Below are positions 15,537 to 21,882 of a DNA stretch of 26,632 nt, in pieces. The notes below the pieces were generated by a model. The model searched no databases, was not told the DNA's origin, and saw only the letters and a list, made by a program, of their open reading frames with translations. The number at the start of each line of letters is the position of its first letter. The stretch's first letter is position 1. Made by a program: the position numbers and the translations under genes. Origin of the DNA: a virus; the IMG/VR virus record IMGVR_UViG_3300036766_001879, positions 1-26,632 of that record; one strand, 5' to 3'.

Positions 15537-15648
15537 CAGGAAATGCCTCCTGCCTGGGGTCTCGCGACGCCCGCGACGGGCGCGACGGGGAAAATTGTTT
15601 CCGGCGGCGCGGTCTTCGCGGGCGGCGCGAGAAAACAGGGAAAGGAGA
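15537..15648 (-). repeat. Spacer carrying second copy of the 55-bp repeat
   Basis: Bases 15587-15641 match 13632-13686 at 53 of 55 positions, in the same orientation. The rest of the spacer holds a CTCGCGACGCCCGCGACGGG palindrome-like block and the AGGAGG site of the next gene. The two copies enclose three tail genes. Confidence 0.9.
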
Positions 15649-16284
15649 TCATGAACTGCCTCCGGTGGGGCCGTGGCGGCGGAAAAAGGCCTGGGCGGTG
15701 GCGCCGAGGGCGGCGCCGAGCTGCGCGGCCGGGGGCAGGGCCTGCGGGTCTTTCGGCACAGTGACCTGCGGCACGAGCCAATAATAAAAGGTGAGGTTCG
15801 CGAATTTGCCCGTGCCCTCTTTTTTCACGAGGTAGGCGCCGTTCGTCGCGGTGAGGCGCAAAACGAAGAGCCCTGGGATGCGCGAGTGCTCCTTGTCGCC
15901 GGGCGAGCCGGTGGCATAGGCCTCGGCATTCATCGGGAGGGTGAGCGCGCGGCGGCCCTGCGTCGGGCGGATGGTGGCGCCGTCGATCTTCGCGGCGAGC
16001 GCGGGATCGGCGACGACGACGGTGGCGGAGTCGGCCGTCGTCTTCGACGGATCGAAGGCGGTGCGCTTCGCGATGCGCGACCAGAAGTGCTGGCGCGGCC
16101 AGCCCATCTTGTTGGGGTTTTCCGAGTCGCGCCGCACGAACCAGGCGCGCAGCTCCTGCTCGGCGCGCAGGCCCACGGCCTTCATCAGATCGCGCTGCGC
16201 CTCGGGCGAGGTGAGCAGATCGTGCACGAGCGCGACATCGCGCGAGGCCTCGTCGCGGCGGGCTTTGACGATGACGTAGCTCAT
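15649..16284 (-). CDS. Mu G-like virion morphogenesis / tail completion protein
   Basis: This 211-residue protein is MSYVIVKARRDEASRDVALV and following. An N-terminal helical part (LLTSPEAQRDLMKAVGLRAE) leads to MGWPRQHFWSRIAKRTAF, resembling the family's Trp/Arg segment around residues 80-95. A beta-rich middle and a basic Gly/Ser end follow. Homologues (Mu G, P2 S type) act in tail completion or head-tail joining. It follows the F-like gene as in Mu, although the pair has moved downstream of the capsid gene. The start ATG at 16284 overlaps by ATGA the end of a short open frame in the preceding spacer. Confidence 0.7.
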   Translation of the reverse strand: MSYVIVKARRDEASRDVALVHDLLTSPEAQRDLMKAVGLRAEQELRAWFVRRDSENPNKMGWPRQHFWSRIAKRTAFDPSKTTADSATVVVADPALAAKIDGATIRPTQGRRALTLPMNAEAYATGSPGDKEHSRIPGLFVLRLTATNGAYLVKKEGTGKFANLTFYYWLVPQVTVPKDPQALPPAAQLGAALGATAQAFFRRHGPTGGSS

Positions 16285-16456
16285 GCGGCACCTCTGGGCG
16301 GCGGGGTTCGGCGACCCCGCCCTACCACCGGGCTTGCAAACCGCGGGCAGAGGTGTTGCATGGTGACTGCGCGACGGGGGGCGGCTTGGACGTAAAGCAC
16401 CGGGAGCCGCGAAAGCGGTGGTATCGGAGCACCCGACGGCAGGCGGAGGGCGGCTG
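16285..16456 (-). other. Spacer with palindromic repeat and a possible 59-codon ORF
   Basis: Bases 16300-16325 hold the GGCGGGGT/ACCCCGCC palindromic repeat. An open frame from ATG 16460 to TGA 16281 would encode 59 residues (starting MTAALRLPSG). It overlaps the F-like gene stop by ATGA and the G-like gene start by ATGA. That double coupling is suggestive. However, the C-terminal codons are the repeat itself and the composition is Pro/Arg-rich, so the frame may exist only because stops are rare at this GC. Listed as a possibility. Confidence 0.4.
16300..16325. repeat. Palindromic repeat, copy 2
   Basis: This has the same unit as 7325-7350: GGCGGGGT, loop TCGGCG, ACCCCGCC, then CTAC. The 8-bp stem is perfect. 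It lies in the spacer between the F-like and G-like genes. Confidence 0.9.
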
Positions 16457-17758
16457 TCATGGCCGCCCTCCCTCTTTTTTGACGTAGAGCGTTTTCAGGC
16501 CCCAGGTGCCGGCGGGCTCCGCGCCGGCCGCCACGCCACGATCGAAGGTCACGAGCGTGCGCCGGCCCGCGAGGTCGGCCGTGAACACCAGTGTGCCGGG
16601 CTTGCCACCGGCTTTGACGGCATCAGGCGCCCGCCAAACCTGCGGAATGAGCTGGAAATCCATCGCGGTCAGCGGGCGCTGAGCGGGATCGGTCTCGCCG
16701 GCGCCAGGGCCGAGCGCCGCTGGTAAGCCGTGCTCTTTCAGGGCATGGCGCAATTCACCCGCCTGCAGCACCAAGCGATCATCGGCGAGATCGACGCCGG
16801 CCTGCTGCGCGGCGGCGATGGCCGCCGGGGTGGCCTCGCCCAGATCGAGCGACCATTTGCCCTGAGGATCGGCGAGGGCCTCCTCGAACAGCCGCTGCAC
16901 GCGCTGGCCCTGCCAGGTGATCTTGCCGTCGCGGGGGCTGACGTCGACCTGGTCGCCGAAGCTCGCCTTGAACCTTTCGAGGAGGGCGGGCGTGGCCTCG
17001 GGCACGCTGGCCGACAGGTTGTGGTTGAAATCGAGGTGCTGCGGCTCGGGTGCGGGCGCTTCGGGCCCGATCACGCCGAGCTGTTCCGCCTCCTCGCGGC
17101 TCACATCGGCCAGGCCCATGCCGCTCATGAAATCGAACGGCGGCCATGGCCGGCCGAAGCGGGAAATCCTGCTCCAGATCGGATCGTCCTTCCGGGCAAT
17201 CATGCGGCCGCCCACGAAGTCGCCGCCGGCGGCGGCCCAGCGCGCGGGCCAGCTCTCGCCGGGCACCTCGATCAGGCGGCCGTGCGCGCCCTTGCGGTAG
17301 CCGCGCGGCACCTCGCGGTGCTCGACGCGGATGAGTTCGTTGCACGGGAAGGCGTCGAGGATCGCGGGGTCCTGCCGGGCGAGCCAGCGGCCATATTCCA
17401 TCGCATCCTCAACCTGGAAATCGTAAATGAGGCCGAGGCGCTTGGCGCTGGTGAGGTCGGTGAGCTCGCCGCTGTCGCCGGGCGCGGCGCCGAGGACGGT
17501 GCGCAGACTGGCGATGAACTTGTCGCGCGACATGAACGCGCCGCCGTCGCGCCGGGTGAGGGTGAGCGCATCGCCGATCCGCGACTGCATTTCCGCGAGC
17601 GTGCGCATATCGTTCACGCGCGCGGAGAAAAACGCGCGGTCGCGCAGGCCCACGCCGATCTCCTGCCACTGCGCCGACGAGAGCGCGGCGGCGACGGGAG
17701 TCTTGGACTCGAGGCGGGCCACGGCGGCGGGAAAGGGTTCGGGGGCGGTGAGGAGCAT
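16457..17758 (-). CDS. Mu F-like head morphogenesis protein with C-terminal PBECR-like nuclease domain
   Basis: This is a 433-residue protein. The first ~250 residues resemble the MuF minor head family: WQEIGVGLRDRAFFSARVN near 30-50 and RPWPPFDFMSGMGLADVSRE near 205-224. MuF proteins sit at the portal, and a few copies may be ejected with DNA. The last ~80 residues follow a different pattern: RPLTAMDFQLIPQVWRAPDA, then beta strands TLVFTADL and RRTLVTFDRG, and GLKTLYVKK. This matches my recollection of the PBECR nuclease-like domains often fused to MuF or portal proteins. The start ATG at 17758 overlaps the preceding stop by one base. No immunity gene is obvious, although the short frame just downstream is in the right place. 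Confidence 0.75.
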   Translation of the reverse strand: MLLTAPEPFPAAVARLESKTPVAAALSSAQWQEIGVGLRDRAFFSARVNDMRTLAEMQSRIGDALTLTRRDGGAFMSRDKFIASLRTVLGAAPGDSGELTDLTSAKRLGLIYDFQVEDAMEYGRWLARQDPAILDAFPCNELIRVEHREVPRGYRKGAHGRLIEVPGESWPARWAAAGGDFVGGRMIARKDDPIWSRISRFGRPWPPFDFMSGMGLADVSREEAEQLGVIGPEAPAPEPQHLDFNHNLSASVPEATPALLERFKASFGDQVDVSPRDGKITWQGQRVQRLFEEALADPQGKWSLDLGEATPAAIAAAQQAGVDLADDRLVLQAGELRHALKEHGLPAALGPGAGETDPAQRPLTAMDFQLIPQVWRAPDAVKAGGKPGTLVFTADLAGRRTLVTFDRGVAAGAEPAGTWGLKTLYVKKEGGRP

Positions 17759-18096
17759 CAGGCGGCCTTTTCCTCTCCAGCAGTCGCGGGCAGACGGCCC
17801 GCCACGGCGCGGGTGAGTGCATGGAGCTGTGCGAGCGTGTCGCCCTCATACCAGCGGAACGTTTCGTTGTAGACGAACGTCGCGGTGCCGGCGGTTTTGG
17901 CCGTGCTGATCAGTTCGACCACGCGCTGGAGCAATGCCTGCTCCCATTTCGCGAGCGTCTTTTTGTCTGGAACGAGTTCGTTCGTGGCGAGGCCATGGCA
18001 GAGCGCCACGCGCAGTTTGCCCAGGGCGGCGATGTCGGGCGCGCGGGCGATCTGCTCCAGGATCGCCGGCCGGTAAGTGGTGAGGACTCGGCTCAT
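17758..18096 (-). CDS. Unknown 112-aa head-region protein
   Basis: This is a mostly helical, soluble 112-residue protein, MSRVLTTYRPAILEQIARAP to ATAGEEKAA. The ATG at 18096 lies two bases after the stop of the adaptor candidate. Its own TGA shares one base with the start of the F-like gene, so the three genes appear translationally coupled. I do not recognise a family. Its place suggests a head-tail connector or small head protein. Confidence 0.7.
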   Translation of the reverse strand: MSRVLTTYRPAILEQIARAPDIAALGKLRVALCHGLATNELVPDKKTLAKWEQALLQRVVELISTAKTAGTATFVYNETFRWYEGDTLAQLHALTRAVAGRLPATAGEEKAA

Positions 18097-18098
18097 GG

Positions 18099-18548
18099 TC
18101 AGTAGGCGGTCTCCCTGGAGAACTGGCGCGGGCGGGATTTCGTGACGGGGACGACGACGGAGGTCTGCACGGGGGCGACGGCGACCGGGGTGTCGGCCGT
18201 CTCAACCGGCCACTGGCCGAGGCGGATTTTGTCCAGGCGCGCCTCATAGGTGCGCTCGTCGGTTTTCTCGTCGTCGGTGAGCGGCAGGCTGACGGCCTTC
18301 GAGCAGTCGCGGACCATTTTCTTGACCGCGAGGTCGAGCAGGCTGTGCGGGATCTTCGTCGTGTCCTGGTCGACCAGATATTTCCCGGAAAAACCGATGG
18401 CACCGCGCAGCTCGGCCGTGATGTTGGCGATCGCGGCCGGCGCGGGATCGGGCAGCGACTTGGCCGCCGCGATCGTGCGGATGGTCGCGACCTTGCCCGA
18501 GGCGCTGGAGGCGTTCAGGTGGGCGAGAACGATGGCGGTCCAGTTCAT
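18099..18548 (-). CDS. Head-tail adaptor candidate (Mu gp36-like position)
   Basis: This 149-residue protein is MNWTAIVLAHLNASSASGKV and following. A helical core (PHSLLDLAVKKMVRDCSKAV, then LTDDEKTDERTYEARLDKI) fits small connector proteins placed after the major capsid gene. The C-terminal ~35 residues are Val/Pro/Thr-rich and probably disordered. The start lies directly after the leader repeat, with no Shine-Dalgarno site. The call is by position and general fold only. Confidence 0.6.
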   Translation of the reverse strand: MNWTAIVLAHLNASSASGKVATIRTIAAAKSLPDPAPAAIANITAELRGAIGFSGKYLVDQDTTKIPHSLLDLAVKKMVRDCSKAVSLPLTDDEKTDERTYEARLDKIRLGQWPVETADTPVAVAPVQTSVVVPVTKSRPRQFSRETAY

Positions 18549-18652
18549 CGAATTTTCGATTTTGGATTGCGGATTTTGGATTTCCGGAATCGGAGGAGTT
18601 CTAGGGAGCCGCGCGGCGTGGGCGCGCCGCGCAGCTCGAAGAACCCACCGCG
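18549..18652 (-). repeat. Spacer with 13-bp imperfect hairpin and A-rich leader
   Basis: Arms 18606-18618 and 18625-18637 pair at 12 of 13 positions (GAGCCGCGCGGCG type). Next, with transcription, come AAATCCAAAATCCGCAATCC and AAAATCGAAAATTCG, which abut the ATG at 18548. The order is again hairpin, then A-rich leader, then start. No U-tract follows the hairpin. Confidence 0.75.
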
Positions 18653-19120
18653 CTAGTTGTTCCGCGTGATGGTGACGCTGTTGATCGTGAGGATCTGCGA
18701 GGAGCTGCCGTTGGTCACGGAGGCGAGCCGCGCATAGAGCACGTTGTCGGCGCCGGTGCCGGCGATCGGGGCCGGGAAGTTATAGAACCCGATCACGGGC
18801 GTGGCCCCCGTGGCGGCCACCGTGTAGACAAACGGCTTCACGGTCGACCAGGTGGTGCCGTCGAGCGACACCGCGAAACTGAACACCATATTTTCGGTGC
18901 CCGTGCTCGCGAGCTGGAAGTTGGGCATCACGGCAAACCCGCTGCCGGGTTTGAGCGTGAACGCCTGGCTCGTGATCGCCGCCGTGGTGCTGGTGCCCAC
19001 CGTGCTGGCGCTGAGCGTGAGCACCGTGACGTTGCGCGGGGTGACCTGGGCCTGGGCCAGCGGCACCGCCAGCACCAAGGCCAGCAGCCCCGCGAAGAGG
19101 AAGGAGAGGAATTTCTTCAT
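18653..19120 (-). CDS. Exported beta-rich protein between capsid and connector genes
   Basis: This 155-residue protein has a textbook Sec signal peptide: K2 K3, a hydrophobic core at residues 4-21 (FLSFLFAGLLALVLAVPL), and cleavage probably after AQA at 24. The mature ~131 residues are rich in Thr, Ser, Val and Ala with regular beta alternation (NVTVLTLSAST, MVFSFAVSLDG, ILTINSVTITRNN). Homologous families are not recognised. A virion decoration protein would not need export, so it could be a lysogenic-conversion (moron) protein, or the signal could have been captured. Its leader carries the common spacer motif and no ribosome site. Confidence 0.75.
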   Translation of the reverse strand: MKKFLSFLFAGLLALVLAVPLAQAQVTPRNVTVLTLSASTVGTSTTAAITSQAFTLKPGSGFAVMPNFQLASTGTENMVFSFAVSLDGTTWSTVKPFVYTVAATGATPVIGFYNFPAPIAGTGADNVLYARLASVTNGSSSQILTINSVTITRNN

Positions 19121-19168
19121 TTGGGATTTTGGATTTCCGATTTTGGATTGCGGCTGGGCGGGCGAGGC
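19121..19168 (-). repeat. A-rich leader upstream of the exported protein
   Basis: Read with transcription, CCGCAATCCAAAATCGG and AAATCCAAAATCCCAA run up to the ATG at 19120. There is almost no other sequence between the capsid stop and the start codon. Confidence 0.75.
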
Positions 19169-20131
19169 TCAGCTGATGTTCAGGCGCCTCACGCTGAGCG
19201 CGCTGGTCGCCTGGAGGTCGCGGCTCCAGTCGAGCAGGTGCCCGCGCCAGAGCTGGTTGGGCGCCTGGTAGCTGCGGACGCCGGCGGTGAAGGCGCGCGG
19301 CCCCACGGTGAAGGCCTTGAACGCGCTGGGATCGTAGATCGTGGCGTTGGGCACCGAGTAGTGGATGAGCAGGACGCCGTCGAAGATGCGCGCCTTCGAG
19401 GGGGCGACGCCGAGCTTCGTGGTGTCGTAGACGACGTTGGCCGCCATGATGTCGCAGGGGAAGAGCAGCGCGGCGTTGAGCTGCGCGAGCGAGATCGACT
19501 GCAGGGCGTCGGCCGCGCCGAAGACGGCGCGCGACTTGACCTTGGCATTGGCGCGGAGCTTGGCCCACACGCCGAGATCCATCGTGATTTTGACGTTTTG
19601 CGTCGAGCCCACGTCCTGCGAGAGCGCGAGGAGCAGGGCGTTGATCTGGTCGATCGGGTCGATGTCGGGGCTGGAGAACTGGCCCTGCCCCGCGACGGGC
19701 GAGGTGTTGGCCAGGACGAAGTCGCTCACGTCCTTCACGTGGGAGAGCGCCACCTTGTTCATCAGCGCGGCGATCTTGCCCTGGTCGAGCAGCTGCGCGG
19801 CGACGGGGTCGCCCTCGCTGCCGGCCTGCTGGTCCTCGACCTTGTCCACCCGCACTTCGAGGGCGTTGGGCGTGCAGTTGTAGAAGCCGTCGGTGGCGGA
19901 GAACTTGATGAGCGTGGGATCGCCACCGAGGGCGCGTTTGGTGTTCTCGGGCATGAACGAGTTCTTGTCGTCGAATTTTTTGAACTGGCCCTGCGCGCCG
20001 GGGACCGGCGTGGTGGGGGCGAGGCGTTCGGCCAGGGAAACGACGTCCTTGAGGTCGTTCCAGAGTCCTTGCGCGTAGGCCGTGAGCTGATAGTTCAGGG
20101 TGGCTGAACCGAGGGCGGAATTTAAAGCCAT
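19169..20131 (-). CDS. Major capsid protein
   Basis: This 320-residue protein is MALNSALGSATLNYQLTAYA and following. It has the length and place (after protease/scaffold and decoration genes) of a HK97-fold capsid subunit. Features include a helical N-arm (LWNDLKDVVSLAERLAP), a Gly/Pro-rich loop, and a C-terminal domain with KITMDLGVWAKLRANAK and RIFDGVLLIHYS. It ends in LQATSALSVRRLNIS. There is no signal peptide. The spacer before it contains a different short motif (CAACTCCCAACTC), not the AATCCAAAATC leader. Confidence 0.85.
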   Translation of the reverse strand: MALNSALGSATLNYQLTAYAQGLWNDLKDVVSLAERLAPTTPVPGAQGQFKKFDDKNSFMPENTKRALGGDPTLIKFSATDGFYNCTPNALEVRVDKVEDQQAGSEGDPVAAQLLDQGKIAALMNKVALSHVKDVSDFVLANTSPVAGQGQFSSPDIDPIDQINALLLALSQDVGSTQNVKITMDLGVWAKLRANAKVKSRAVFGAADALQSISLAQLNAALLFPCDIMAANVVYDTTKLGVAPSKARIFDGVLLIHYSVPNATIYDPSAFKAFTVGPRAFTAGVRSYQAPNQLWRGHLLDWSRDLQATSALSVRRLNIS

Positions 20132-20187
20132 GGGAATAATTTAGCTGAGTGCTATGAGTTGGGAGTTGAGCGATGCGGGAGGGGCGA
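20132..20187 (-). repeat. Spacer before the major capsid gene, second leader type
   Basis: On the minus strand CTCAACTCCCAACTCATAGC and ACTCAGCTAAATTATTCCC precede the ATG at 20131. This is A/C-rich and lacks a Shine-Dalgarno site, like the other leaders, but is a different sequence. It resembles a short dispersed spacer motif family; copies elsewhere in the genome cannot be checked here. Confidence 0.5.
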
Positions 20188-20808
20188 TCAGGCGATCGCG
20201 AGGATGCCCTGCGCGACGAGCGCGGTGTGGAGGGCGGCGAGCTTCGTGTGGTCGGCGTAGAAGTCGGCCTGGAGCTTGCCGGCCTCGGCCAGGAGCAGAT
20301 CGTAATCGGCCTTGGTCGGATTGACCGCGGTCGAGTTGAGCCCCGCGATGGTGCCGGCACTGGTTTCGGTGAGCGCGCCGGGCGCCGTGACGACGCTGGG
20401 CGCGGCCGTGGCGACCGGGCGGAAAACCACCGCGGCCACGAGCTGGCCGGCGACGGCGCCGGCGGGATCGGTGACGACGCCGCAGATGCAGCGCGCGTTG
20501 GGCGCGCCGGTGTCCTTGGTGAACGTGCCGTCGGCCGCCTGCTGCAGGTAATCGCCGAAGGCGAGGGCGGCGGAACCGGCGGCGATCTGCACGAAGCAGG
20601 CGAACGGAACCGCCCCGAGGATCGCGAGCGTGGATTGCCTGGCGGCGAGGTTGCCCTCCAGGACGAGGGCCTTGGCGGGCACGGTGGCGGAGTCGTTGAC
20701 GGCCACGGCGCCGGCGGTGATTTTGACGAGCTTGCCGAGCGCGGCGGAGAGATCGACCCCGGTGCACGGGACGACATTCGGGCCGGCGGAGAGAGATGAA
20801 TTACTCAT
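20188..20808 (-). CDS. Head decoration protein
   Basis: This is a 206-residue protein. The N-terminal ~130 residues resemble the DUF2190-type capsid decoration fold: VDLSAALGKLVKITAGAVAV, ALAFGDYLQQAADGTFTKD and GQLVAAVVFRPVA. The C-terminal ~50 residues are helical (KADYDLLLAEAGKLQADFYA). Such proteins bind the outside of the expanded shell and strengthen it. The gene lies between protease and capsid genes, the usual order. The start ATG at 20808 follows an A-rich leader. Confidence 0.75.
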   Translation of the reverse strand: MSNSSLSAGPNVVPCTGVDLSAALGKLVKITAGAVAVNDSATVPAKALVLEGNLAARQSTLAILGAVPFACFVQIAAGSAALAFGDYLQQAADGTFTKDTGAPNARCICGVVTDPAGAVAGQLVAAVVFRPVATAAPSVVTAPGALTETSAGTIAGLNSTAVNPTKADYDLLLAEAGKLQADFYADHTKLAALHTALVAQGILAIA

Positions 20809-20856
20809 GGTATTTTGGATTTTGGATTTTCGATTTCGGAAAAACGCGGAGCTGGG
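20809..20856 (-). repeat. A-rich leader upstream of the decoration gene
   Basis: Read with transcription, CCGAAATCGAAAATCC and AAAATCCAAAATACC run to the ATG at 20808. No Shine-Dalgarno site and no hairpin block are present in this copy. Confidence 0.7.
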
Positions 20857-21882
20857 TCAGCCCTGGGGGGTGGCGATTTCCTGCTGGGCCTGCTGCCAGC
20901 AGGCGTCGAACGAGCGGGCGGGCGTGGCGGCCTTGAGCTCGTTGGCGCGGTTGGTGATCTTCTGGGCGGTCTGTTTTTCGTCGGCCTCACCACCGGCGGC
21001 CCCGCCGGTGGGCGGCGTGGCGGTCGCGCGGTTGGTGATGCGCTTTTTGCCGGTCGCCGGATCGACCTCGGGGTCGCTCAGCGCTTCGAGCAGCTCGATC
21101 GTGCCGGCGCGGTTTTTGGTCAGCGCCGCCTTGAACTTCTCGCGCTGGTCGGGCTTGAAGCGGTTTTGGTATTTGGCGAGGTCGGTTTCGACCTGGGCGC
21201 CGAGGAGCGTGGTGTGCTCCGTCTGGAGCGTGACCAAGTCGCCTTCGGCTTTGGTCGCGCGGTTCTGGATCTTCTGGATCGCCTCGGTGGCCGACGCTTC
21301 AGACGCGTCCTCCGCCAGGCCCAGCAGTTTCATGATGTTTTTCATCGTGGGTGGATTTGGGTTTTCTGCCGCACCGGCGGAGTTGCCGTTGCGATTCGAA
21401 ATGGGTTTGCCGCCCTTGTTGTTCGGGTCGTTGGTCAGCGCCAGGCGGTCGAGGAGGAGGGGGCGCACGAGCGGCACCGTGCGGTTGCCGACCTTTTTCG
21501 TGCCGACCTGCTGCACCGCGGCGGGGTCGTAGACGGTGGAGAAAAACTTGAAGCGTTTGCCCTTCACGGCCTTTTCGCCCGTGTCGGACCATTCGACGCG
21601 GCCCTCCAGGTGGCCGTCGCGGTTGCGCAGCTCCAGGAGCCAGCCGTTGGCCTCGCTGGTTTTTTCGGGATCGAGGCTGAAATGATCGCCGTCGATCAGC
21701 AGCCCGGCGAAATTTGGCTGGGCGGCCTGCGCCTTGAAACGGTTGACGATGGCCTCGAACGAGGCCGCGTCGCAGAGCTGCATGACGCCGGCGGCGCGGT
21801 TGAAGTGCTCGCCGGGCGTTTCGATTTCATACCAGCCGTCGGCCGGCAGGGCGGCTTCGCGGTTGAGGATGAGGGGGTTCAT
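20857..21882 (-). CDS. Mu I-like prohead protease with scaffold C-terminus
   Basis: This is a 341-residue protein. Residues 1-155 resemble the Mu I protease family: GLLIDGDHFSLD with H67, an internal WLLELRNRDGHLEGRVEW segment, and FKFFSTVYDP with S115. Residues 180-341 are charged and helical (MKNIMKLLGLAEDASEASAT and onward), the scaffold part. The protease matures the capsid and destroys the scaffold. An internal ATG at 21345 (Met180) at the domain boundary could give a separate scaffold of 162 residues, as Mu makes gpZ from within gene I. The start ATG at 21882 overlaps the portal stop by ATGA. Confidence 0.85.
   Translation of the reverse strand: MNPLILNREAALPADGWYEIETPGEHFNRAAGVMQLCDAASFEAIVNRFKAQAAQPNFAGLLIDGDHFSLDPEKTSEANGWLLELRNRDGHLEGRVEWSDTGEKAVKGKRFKFFSTVYDPAAVQQVGTKKVGNRTVPLVRPLLLDRLALTNDPNNKGGKPISNRNGNSAGAAENPNPPTMKNIMKLLGLAEDASEASATEAIQKIQNRATKAEGDLVTLQTEHTTLLGAQVETDLAKYQNRFKPDQREKFKAALTKNRAGTIELLEALSDPEVDPATGKKRITNRATATPPTGGAAGGEADEKQTAQKITNRANELKAATPARSFDACWQQAQQEIATPQG

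Noticed and set aside
18780-20777. A 665-codon minus-strand frame across the capsid and decoration genes
   Set aside because: Pro/Arg/Ser-rich shadow in a different frame of the capsid, decoration and exported-protein genes, which have normal protein composition.
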